Shown here one piece after another: positions 43,910 through 51,818 of a stretch of DNA of 54,586 nucleotides (within the stretch, counting starts at the first letter, position 1; every line of letters begins with the position of its first letter). The notes under the pieces were generated by a model that did no database searches, was not told where the DNA came from, and saw only the letters and a list, made by a program, of their open reading frames with translations. Source of the stretch: JAOZTV01 sp965371805 (GTDB taxonomy: Bacteria; Acidobacteriota; Aminicenantia; UBA2199); NCBI GenBank assembly GCA_965371805.1, contig CBDUZW010000027.1, positions 1 through 54,586 on the forward strand, written 5' to 3'. The position numbers and the translations under genes are program-made.

Positions 43910-44950
43910 ATGAAATTCACATCCTATTTTATCAGTTTAAAACATGAGAGTCCTAGCTTCACTGGAAAAATAAGCAAAAATGAAGAATTGATAGTTGCTA
44001 CCTTTATTAAAGTGGAAAAAAACATCTATATCATTCATTTCACAAACCAGTATGAATTTTGTTTTTTTGAAAAAACAAACCTCAAGAGTTCAAATGAAGA
44101 AATCACTTTTCTTTCTCCAGCTATTTCAAAATACAATAAAAGAAAACTCAGCAAGCTCTGTACATTATTAGAGAATACCAAGCCTGAGGACAATGCCAAA
44201 ACACTATTAAACCTACTAAGTGTTGAAAATTTCCTAAAATGTAGCTTATTATTAAATTTTTTTAAGATTGAGAGAGAAAGTTTTGCAAAATCCTTAACAA
44301 AAAAAGAGATACAGCATGAAATAAAAATTATTGATGTAAATCTTCTTTATCTTACTTCATACGAAAATTACATAACATATTTAAAAGAACTAAATCAATT
44401 CATATTAAATAAGTATAATAAAAGAGAAAAAAGTTTTAAAGTATCTGAAATTGAATTAAGTTTGAAACTTCCAAAGGAATCAATTTTTTTTAAATATCTT
44501 TTATATTCTTTAAAAGAAGAATTTTCATTCACAATCTCAAATGACAGGATAACTTTTTTCAAACTTTCTTTAACTAGAAAGGACTTAGAAAACATTAAGA
44601 TAATTGAGACTGAAATAAACTCAAGAACAGGAGTATTTTCACTCGAGGAAATGATTAAAAAAACCGGATTGGCCTTAACGATTGTCAATGACTCTGTCTG
44701 GAACTTGATTGAAGAGAGAAAAATTGTTCAGTTAAACAAGAAGTTTTTTATTTCAAATAGTGAATTAATAAAAATCATTAATAAATTAAAAAAATACAAA
44801 AGAAATCAAGGCGAGACAATAAGTATAAAACTCTTTAGAGATTTGACAAACTATACAAGAAAGAACATTATTGTTATTATGGAATACCTCGATCAAGAAA
44901 AAATAACTGTTCGCATAGATGATAATAGAAAAATTCTTTTGCCTGTCTAG
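43910..44950 (+). CDS. SelB C-terminal-half protein (domain III plus winged helices, no GTPase)
   Basis: 346 aa, an intact frame. The last ~45 residues (IKLFRDLTNYTRKNII, then EYLDQEKITVRIDDNRKIL) match the final winged helix of the selenocysteine elongation factor SelB, with its FRD...RK...EY.D...T.R pattern. The N-terminal ~90 residues (SFTGKISKNEELIVATF...) line up with SelB domain III and the linker that follows. The GTPase and domain II (roughly the first 270 residues of SelB) are absent: upstream are 200 nt of non-coding DNA and an unrelated regulator gene. No Shine-Dalgarno. It could be a split SelB, a repurposed RNA-binding protein or a decaying fragment. The DedA-like gene starts 6 nt downstream. 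Confidence 0.65.
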   Translation: MKFTSYFISLKHESPSFTGKISKNEELIVATFIKVEKNIYIIHFTNQYEFCFFEKTNLKSSNEEITFLSPAISKYNKRKLSKLCTLLENTKPEDNAKTLLNLLSVENFLKCSLLLNFFKIERESFAKSLTKKEIQHEIKIIDVNLLYLTSYENYITYLKELNQFILNKYNKREKSFKVSEIELSLKLPKESIFFKYLLYSLKEEFSFTISNDRITFFKLSLTRKDLENIKIIETEINSRTGVFSLEEMIKKTGLALTIVNDSVWNLIEERKIVQLNKKFFISNSELIKIINKLKKYKRNQGETISIKLFRDLTNYTRKNIIVIMEYLDQEKITVRIDDNRKILLPV

Positions 44951-44955
44951 TTGAC

Positions 44956-45579
44956 ATGAAAATTGACTCAAATACAAAAAATATGGACAAAAAAAACAAC
45001 AACGATTCTAATCCAACACTTAAAAAGTATCTAATTGGAACAATCATATCAATTATTATTGTAATATCTATTGCAGGCTTTTTTGGTTTTTTATATAAGG
45101 ATGGAATTGCTGAGATCACAGAGTGGATTACAAAAAAAACAGGTTTTATAGGACTTGTTATGATAATTTTTATAGCGGATTCATTACTACCCGCATTTCC
45201 TACAGATATAATTCTACTAATAATTGCAAAAAGTTCATTAAGCAGCGATTGGGGGATTTATGTCCTTATAATAGGTATTACTTCGATTGTTGCCGGAATA
45301 CTTGGATGGAACATTGGCCGATGGATAAGAGAAAAAACAAATTTCAAATGGCTTTCGAAACAAGAAGAAAGTAATCAACTTTTAAAAAAATATGGAGTTT
45401 TTGGCGTCTCTATCGGAGCATTAACACCGATTCCATTCTCTATAACATGTTGGAGTGCGGGGTTTCTTAGAATGCCACTAAGAAGTTTCATTCTTGCATC
45501 CTTTTTCAGAATACCAAGATATTTTATTTATTTTATTGCAATCAATTATTCTGACAAAATAATTGATTTTTTTGTGTAA
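44956..45579 (+). CDS. DedA/VTT-family membrane protein
   Basis: 207 aa. A charged N-terminus, a helix at about 22-44, re-entrant and membrane segments (GLVMIIFIADSLLPAFPTD, IIGITSIVAGILGWNIGRW) and the family motif GALTPIPFSITCWSAGFLR with the following RSFILASFFRIPRY. DedA proteins act in lipid flipping and membrane homeostasis in the inner membrane. The ATG lies 6 nt after the stop of the SelB-like gene, without its own ribosome site, suggesting coupled translation. Confidence 0.85.
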   Translation: MKIDSNTKNMDKKNNNDSNPTLKKYLIGTIISIIIVISIAGFFGFLYKDGIAEITEWITKKTGFIGLVMIIFIADSLLPAFPTDIILLIIAKSSLSSDWGIYVLIIGITSIVAGILGWNIGRWIREKTNFKWLSKQEESNQLLKKYGVFGVSIGALTPIPFSITCWSAGFLRMPLRSFILASFFRIPRYFIYFIAINYSDKIIDFFV

Positions 45580-45651
45580 ATTACTTTAAAATATTTTTTT
45601 TTTATTACATAATACTTAATAATAAGTTTCAAATTATTATTATAGGATGAA

Positions 45652-46728
45652 ATGAATTTAAAAATGGGTCGGCAATCAATTTTAATAGTTGATGATATCT
45701 CTGACAACAGGATAATGATTGCAGATATATTGAAGACTTATACAGATTATAATGTTTTTCTGGCGAAGAATGGAAAGGATGCTATTAGTAGTTTTAACCG
45801 GAAAAAAGAGTATCACCCGGACCTTATACTCCTCGATATAATGATGCCGGAAATGGATGGGTATGAAACGGCAAAGATACTAAAAAGCAATCCATTTACA
45901 ATAGACATTCCAATTATTTTTATTACTGCAATGAACAAAGTCGATGATAAAGTAAAAGCATTCGAAGCTGGTGGAGTAGATTATATTTCTAAACCTTTCA
46001 ATAAGCATGAGCTTCTGGCAAGAATAAATGTTCACCTGAAACTAAAGCAATCAACAGATAAACTAAAAATTCAAAACAAAATGCTAAAAGACAACGAGAA
46101 ACATCTTGCACATCTTGTAACTCAAAAGACAAAAAAAGTCGGTGAAATGACTATAGCCATGGTCAGTGCACTCGAAAACGCAAATCTATACAATGACCAG
46201 GATACAGGATTGCATATCAAAAGAGTTGGTGAATACTCTGCATTGCTGGCTGATAAAATTGGAATGGACTTTGATTTCATCAGCAAAATACTTCTTTATG
46301 CCCCACTACATGATGTAGGGAAGGTTGGGATATCTGATAAAATTTTAAAGAAATCTGGAAAATACTTCTTTAGTGAACGTGACCTAATGAAAGAGCATGT
46401 AATAATTGGTGGAAATATGCTAAGCGATAATAGCTTTGGACCAATGGCAAAAAACATTGCTCTATATCACCATGAAAAATGGGATGGTACAGGGTATAAA
46501 TCTGGTCTAAAGGGAGATGACATCCCAATTGAAGCCAGAATCGTAACAATTACAGACGTTTATGATGCATTAACATCAAAGAGATCATATAAGGAACCAT
46601 ACTCGGAGAAAGAAGCCGACAAATACATAAAAGATAATTCAGGAACCCATTTTGAGCCAAAACTGGTTAAAGCATTTTTTGCTATAAAAAAAAAGATTAT
46701 CTCTGTAAAAAAGAGCCTTCAATATTAA
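45652..46728 (+). CDS. Response regulator with HD-GYP-type phosphodiesterase domain
   Basis: 358 aa. Receiver (D14/D15 pocket, D62 in LLDIMMPEMDG), a coiled linker (about 125-170) and an HD-GYP domain with LHDVGKVGI (H220/D221), the YHHEKWDG metal-binding stretch and DVYDALTSKRSYKEPY. The GYP motif reads G281-Y282-K283, so the proline is replaced by lysine. Such RpfG-like proteins hydrolyse cyclic di-GMP under two-component control; the metal ligands seem intact, so activity is likely. AGGA lies 5 nt before the ATG. Confidence 0.9.
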   Translation: MNLKMGRQSILIVDDISDNRIMIADILKTYTDYNVFLAKNGKDAISSFNRKKEYHPDLILLDIMMPEMDGYETAKILKSNPFTIDIPIIFITAMNKVDDKVKAFEAGGVDYISKPFNKHELLARINVHLKLKQSTDKLKIQNKMLKDNEKHLAHLVTQKTKKVGEMTIAMVSALENANLYNDQDTGLHIKRVGEYSALLADKIGMDFDFISKILLYAPLHDVGKVGISDKILKKSGKYFFSERDLMKEHVIIGGNMLSDNSFGPMAKNIALYHHEKWDGTGYKSGLKGDDIPIEARIVTITDVYDALTSKRSYKEPYSEKEADKYIKDNSGTHFEPKLVKAFFAIKKKIISVKKSLQY

Positions 46729-46778
46729 TAACGATGTCCAATTGATCTATAAAAATCTCAAATTTTGACATACAGCTT

Positions 46779-48629
46779 TTATGCATCTTCAACATGCAGA
46801 TTATTTACAATAAACTTCTGCCTCTCAGGAGTATTTTTACCCATATAAAAAGTAAGCATTTCAGGAATAGAATTTTCCTTATTACTAATAACTGGATCAA
46901 GTCTTATATCTTTTCCAATAAAATATTTAAACTCATCCGGAGATATTTCTCCTAGTCCCTTAAACCTGGTTATTTCAACATTTTTGCCACATTTATCTAT
47001 TGCATCTACTCTCTCTTTTTCATTATAACAATAAAAAGTATGCTTCTTATTTCTCACACGAAATAAAGGAGTTTGTAGAATATAAAGATGCTTTTTCTTT
47101 ATTACATCTGGAAAAAAATTAAGAAAAAATGTAATCAGCAACAATCTTATATGCATACCATCTACATCAGCATCTGTTGCAATAACAATGTTATTATATC
47201 TTAGATCGTCCAAACCATCTTCAATATTCAGTGCTGCCTGAAGCAGGTTAAATTCCTCATTCTGATAAACAATTTTTTTTGAAAGACTATATGTATTTAA
47301 AGGCTTCCCCTTTAAACTAAAGACAGCCTGAGTTGCAACATCTCTTGATTTTGTAATAGAGCCACTTGCTGAATCTCCTTCTGTTATAAATATAGTCGTT
47401 TCCATTCGTCTATCATTCTTTGAATTTAAGTGTAATTTACAATCTCTCAATTTCTTATTATGAAGATTTGCTTTTCTGGCTCTCTCTCTTGCGAGCTTCT
47501 TTATTCCTGACATTGCTTTTCTTTCTCTCTCAGATTCCTGAATCTTTGACAGAAGTAATTCAGCTGTTTCAGGGTTCTTATGAAGAAAATTATCCAGTTC
47601 TTTTGCCATAAAATCAATAATAAAATTTCTTACACCAATACCATCAGGAGCAATATCCTTAGAACCTAATTTTGTCTTGGTTTGTGATTCAAAAATGGGT
47701 TCTTCTATTTTCACACTTATAGCAGCAATAACAGAAGCTCGTATATCAGAAACATCAAAATCCTTCTTGTAAAACTCCCTGATTGTTTTTATTATTCCCT
47801 CTCGAAACGCTATCAGGTGTGTCCCACCTTGAGTAGTATGCTGGCCGTTTACAAAAGAATAATATTCCTCTCCATACTGATTCCCATGAGTTAAAGCGAT
47901 TTCAATATCTTCACCTTTTAAGTGTATTATAGGATATCGGCACTCGACACTGATGTTAGAGTTTAAAAGGTCTAATAACCCATTTTTTGAATAAAATCTT
48001 TTTTTATTGAGGTTAATGACAAGACCTGAATTTAGATAAACATAATTCCATATCAGGTTTTCAACATATTCAGACATAAAATGAAACTCGCCAAACAGCT
48101 CTTTATCTGGAAAGAATGATATTGCAGTCCCATTTAGATGATCACTTTTCTTTAAATCATATTCCTTTACTATTTCTCCTCTTGAGAAGTCTACACTCTT
48201 TTTTTCCCCTTCTCTAATTGCAGAAATTCGAAAATTTTCTGAAAGTGCATTAACAGCTTTAATCCCGACACCATTTAACCCAACGGATTTCTTAAATACT
48301 TTAGAGTCATATTTTGCTCCTGTATTCATCTTTGCCGAAACATCGATTAGTTTTCCAAGAGGCACTCCCCTTCCATAATCCCTTACTTTGACTATATGAT
48401 TACCTATTGTAATATCTATTTTTTTCCCAAAACCCATCATATATTCATCAATGGCATTATCAACAACCTCTTTTATCAAAATATAGATCCCATCATCCTG
48501 TGATGAGCCGTTACCCAGTTTTCCAATATACATACCGGGTCTTTTCCTAATATGTTCTTTCCAATCTAGTGTTCGAATACTATCATCTGTATAAGAAGCG
48601 ACTAAGTCCTCTTGTTCCATTTTATTCAT
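46779..48629 (-). CDS. parE: Type IIA topoisomerase B subunit, ParE type
   Basis: 616 aa. GHKL ATPase (EVVDNAIDEYMMG, VRDYGRGVPLG, GLNGVGIKAVNALS), TOPRIM with TEGDSASGSI and DADVDGMHIR. The opening SIRTLDWKEHIRKRPGMYIGKLG and the length of about 615 aa match the Bacteroidetes-type ParE more than GyrB, so topoisomerase IV subunit B is likely. No parC adjoins it in the window. The ATG overlaps the end of the epimerase gene by 8 nt. Confidence 0.85.
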   Translation of the reverse strand: MNKMEQEDLVASYTDDSIRTLDWKEHIRKRPGMYIGKLGNGSSQDDGIYILIKEVVDNAIDEYMMGFGKKIDITIGNHIVKVRDYGRGVPLGKLIDVSAKMNTGAKYDSKVFKKSVGLNGVGIKAVNALSENFRISAIREGEKKSVDFSRGEIVKEYDLKKSDHLNGTAISFFPDKELFGEFHFMSEYVENLIWNYVYLNSGLVINLNKKRFYSKNGLLDLLNSNISVECRYPIIHLKGEDIEIALTHGNQYGEEYYSFVNGQHTTQGGTHLIAFREGIIKTIREFYKKDFDVSDIRASVIAAISVKIEEPIFESQTKTKLGSKDIAPDGIGVRNFIIDFMAKELDNFLHKNPETAELLLSKIQESERERKAMSGIKKLARERARKANLHNKKLRDCKLHLNSKNDRRMETTIFITEGDSASGSITKSRDVATQAVFSLKGKPLNTYSLSKKIVYQNEEFNLLQAALNIEDGLDDLRYNNIVIATDADVDGMHIRLLLITFFLNFFPDVIKKKHLYILQTPLFRVRNKKHTFYCYNEKERVDAIDKCGKNVEITRFKGLGEISPDEFKYFIGKDIRLDPVISNKENSIPEMLTFYMGKNTPERQKFIVNNLHVEDA

Positions 48630-49563
48630 GTGATTTAAATCTCCAATAATCTAATATATCTTTAAGTGTTTCATCAAAGCCAAACTGAGGAAACAAATTA
48701 AATTCTTTTTTTATAAAAGAATTATCTCCTCTTAATTCATGTGTATCTACAGGTCTGAATTTATCTTTATTTATATTTATACTTATTTTTTCATCTGACA
48801 ATAAGATAAGTTTATCCAATATATTTTGAATTGACAATGTCCTGCCGGAACATAAGTTATAGACCTCTCCAGATTTACCAAGGCTATTTAGAACAACCAA
48901 ATATCTTGCAATATCTCTAACATCTGAAAAATCTCTTTTTGCACTCAAATTACCAACTTCGATCACAGGAGGTCTCCTCTTTTTTTCTATCTCTGCAATC
49001 TGAAATGCAAAATCAGATGAGACAAACTTTTTATCCTGCCCGGGACCTGTGAAGTTAAAACTTCTCACTTTTATTATATTCATTTCCTTTGAATTTATGT
49101 ATATATCTGACAACATCTCCATAGCATATTTAGAAAGAGAATATGGATTTTGTATACTCAAAGAAGTATTTTCAGTTATTAGTTCACTTGTGTTTCCATA
49201 GAGTTCAGCAGAACTCATCATTAATACTTTTGAACTACTCAATCCATTTTCACATAGAGCCTCTAATAGATTCAGACTGCCAATAAAATTGACCTCCTGG
49301 GTTAACTTTTGATTTTTCCAGGAAAAACCTACATTTGTAACTGCAGCGAGATGAAAAACTATCTCAGGTTTTATTATATCAATTACCTTAAAAACCTCTT
49401 CTCTGTTCCTGATATCAATCGTATATGAGTTCATCATTGAATCATCTAACACATTTTCATCAGTTATTCCAAAGATTTCATAATCTGGGTTTTTTTTCAA
49501 TTCTTTAATTAAATATCCAGCAAGGAAACCTGTACTTCCGGTAATTAAAACTCTTTGGGGCAT
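48622..49563 (-). CDS. NAD(P)-dependent sugar epimerase/reductase (GDP-4-keto-6-deoxymannose reductase-like)
   Basis: 313 aa, extended SDR. GSTGFLAGYL (8-17) binds the nucleotide; the catalytic set is the serine of MMSSAELYG and the Y/K of YSLSKYAME. RSFNFTGPGQ and RDFSDVRDIA are typical of the GDP-mannose dehydratase/Rmd group, and the length fits the reductase. The product would be GDP-rhamnose or a related deoxysugar for surface polysaccharide. It lies 2 nt after lptD and overlaps parE by 8 nt. Exact substrate uncertain. Confidence 0.75.
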   Translation of the reverse strand: MPQRVLITGSTGFLAGYLIKELKKNPDYEIFGITDENVLDDSMMNSYTIDIRNREEVFKVIDIIKPEIVFHLAAVTNVGFSWKNQKLTQEVNFIGSLNLLEALCENGLSSSKVLMMSSAELYGNTSELITENTSLSIQNPYSLSKYAMEMLSDIYINSKEMNIIKVRSFNFTGPGQDKKFVSSDFAFQIAEIEKKRRPPVIEVGNLSAKRDFSDVRDIARYLVVLNSLGKSGEVYNLCSGRTLSIQNILDKLILLSDEKISININKDKFRPVDTHELRGDNSFIKKEFNLFPQFGFDETLKDILDYWRFKSHE

Positions 49564-49565
49564 AT

Positions 49566-51752
49566 TTATTTTCCCCCACCCATAATATTTGACACCATAC
49601 CCATATCACCTAAAGAAAACCCGAATCTGAACTGTGAATAAGTTCCCAAATTATTAGAAAAAACTTTAAACTCAAAATTGAACTTCATACATTGCCAGTC
49701 TATTTTAGCTATTGCAGAACCATATCTGAACTCATTAGTAGTGATATCATAAGATACAGAAGTGCTTAAATGTACTGGAAATTTTGGTATCTTTAAATCA
49801 ACAGCTCCAATTATCATATCCCTGTTAAAATAGAAATCAATTGGCATATATGGGCTTACATACGAGCTATATGCGATTCTCCCTGAAACAATACTATCCT
49901 TCCCGGATAGAAGTAAAGTGGTATTTATCCTTTGAAATTTTTTAAGATAAAAGTTATATGCAAGAGAGAAATTCAAAGAAATATTCTTAAAAAAACTCAA
50001 TCTAAGTGCAGATGACAACTCTGAGAAATCGGGAAATACTCCATTTATTTTTCTACCCCTGGTAGCAAGTGCTGGATCAAAATAGTATTTTTGACTAACC
50101 GAAAATCTTAATATTTCTCTAGGTGTGAGTTCAGTATCTCCCTTTTTATAAAGCAGACTTGTATTAAGATTGAAACCAAGAACTGAATATTGAGGATAAT
50201 CATACCTGTCAACCTTTATTAACCTGTCCAGGTCTTCTTCATCTATCTGAGAGGAGTATTTATAATTTATCTGAGGTTCAATAATATGTTTAATTTTACC
50301 TTTCGATAGATTAAATATTTTATAGAATATAGGCCCCTTAAGTGTCACTTCAGCCATATTATACCCCAGATGTAATGGCTCTGACACAATATCTTTGGTG
50401 CCGGCAGCATAGCTCTTCGGATAAAAGTTCTGGTATGAACTCAATTTGAGAGTTGTACTCAACCAGGGAAGTTTGACAAGATTTAATGTATAGGATGGGA
50501 CAAAATTAATTCTCTGTGAAACAAACTCATCAGTGAAATCTGGTTCGTCTTCATAGGAAACACCACTCCGGCTTACTCTTTCAAATGAGGATTTAAAAGA
50601 GAAATATCCTGGAATTTTCCAAATTTTTTTCTGATACATACTCAATTTTATAGAAGGCATATATTTTATAATTCTGGAACTTTCTCTATGAGTGTAATAC
50701 GTTTCTCTTTTAGATGCATTTAGTGATACATTAAAGATTGAAATTTTCGAATTCAATGAAAAAGATGTCCGGAAGTTTGCAAATAATGAAGTTTCAAAAC
50801 TATTACTAAAAAGTCTTAAAAAAGTTGGGTCACTCTGGGTATTCACATTTACATTTATTTTTGTATCAAAAAGATCAAATCGGCTATAATGCCTTATATC
50901 AAGATAATAGTCTGTGTCACCATTCGGTTTTATTATATTTCCATCTTTATAACTGAAATTATAATATTTTATATTTCCTGACATATTCTTAAATAAATAC
51001 CTGAATTCTCCGCCAATTCCAAACCCTGCTTTTTCGTAAAAATCTGAAAACACAGTCAGGTCAAGATTGGATTTCAAATTGAGGAAAAAGGCGTTTTGGA
51101 TATACAAGCCTTTTTGAGAACCTGTTCCAAATTTTGGAAAAAGAAGTCCAGTTGCCTTCCCCCCTTTTCGTATAGGATATCTTATATATGGAAAATAAAA
51201 AACAGGAATATTTTTGATCTTTAAAACAGCACTTTTCATCTCGATATATTTATCTCTTTTTATCTTTCCATTTTTACAGGATATCTTCCATCTAGGGACT
51301 CTTTGAGCACACGAGGAGAAATCCATCTTCTTAAATTTTATTAAATCCCTATTTATAAAGTTCAATTCTTTTGTACTATATATTATTGAAGGTGGCATAT
51401 TACCATTATTTTCGTACATGGTTCCGGATTTTGTTTTTAAATTAAACACCAGATCCTCTCCTGAAATAGACATTTCTCCATCACTGAGGCTCACCCTTCC
51501 CTTTGCTGTAATGACTCTGTTTTTTTTATCATATTCAACATAATCTGCATATATTTGATATTGATCAAACTTAATTTCAACATCACCAGAATAGATGATA
51601 GTAGTATCATTAGAACTCCAATCTTTTGCATATATTGAAGGTTTACTTACTGAAACATCAGGTTCAGTATTTTTTTTTTTCTTTGATACTTCTTCACTAA
51701 TTACAGACAGAGAAAAAATTAAAATAAAATAAATAAAAAGTACATTTCTCAT
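49566..51752 (-). CDS. lptD: LPS-assembly protein LptD (OstA)
   Basis: 728 aa with a signal peptide (VLFIYFILIFSLSVIS). Residues about 40-130 form an OstA/LptA-like beta-jellyroll (YSGDVEIKFDQYQIYADYVEYD, with KGRVSLSDG), followed by the barrel, with the family-typical FPYIRYPIRKGGKATGLLFP segment. It inserts LPS into the outer leaflet, so an LPS-type outer membrane is implied. No clear Shine-Dalgarno. It lies 66 nt after mutS. Confidence 0.85.
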   Translation of the reverse strand: MRNVLFIYFILIFSLSVISEEVSKKKKNTEPDVSVSKPSIYAKDWSSNDTTIIYSGDVEIKFDQYQIYADYVEYDKKNRVITAKGRVSLSDGEMSISGEDLVFNLKTKSGTMYENNGNMPPSIIYSTKELNFINRDLIKFKKMDFSSCAQRVPRWKISCKNGKIKRDKYIEMKSAVLKIKNIPVFYFPYIRYPIRKGGKATGLLFPKFGTGSQKGLYIQNAFFLNLKSNLDLTVFSDFYEKAGFGIGGEFRYLFKNMSGNIKYYNFSYKDGNIIKPNGDTDYYLDIRHYSRFDLFDTKINVNVNTQSDPTFLRLFSNSFETSLFANFRTSFSLNSKISIFNVSLNASKRETYYTHRESSRIIKYMPSIKLSMYQKKIWKIPGYFSFKSSFERVSRSGVSYEDEPDFTDEFVSQRINFVPSYTLNLVKLPWLSTTLKLSSYQNFYPKSYAAGTKDIVSEPLHLGYNMAEVTLKGPIFYKIFNLSKGKIKHIIEPQINYKYSSQIDEEDLDRLIKVDRYDYPQYSVLGFNLNTSLLYKKGDTELTPREILRFSVSQKYYFDPALATRGRKINGVFPDFSELSSALRLSFFKNISLNFSLAYNFYLKKFQRINTTLLLSGKDSIVSGRIAYSSYVSPYMPIDFYFNRDMIIGAVDLKIPKFPVHLSTSVSYDITTNEFRYGSAIAKIDWQCMKFNFEFKVFSNNLGTYSQFRFGFSLGDMGMVSNIMGGGK

Positions 51753-51818
51753 GTATGTATTCTACATTTAAGACAAGTTTTTATCAAGGGGTAAGAAATT
51801 TGAAAAAAGTTGATATAT

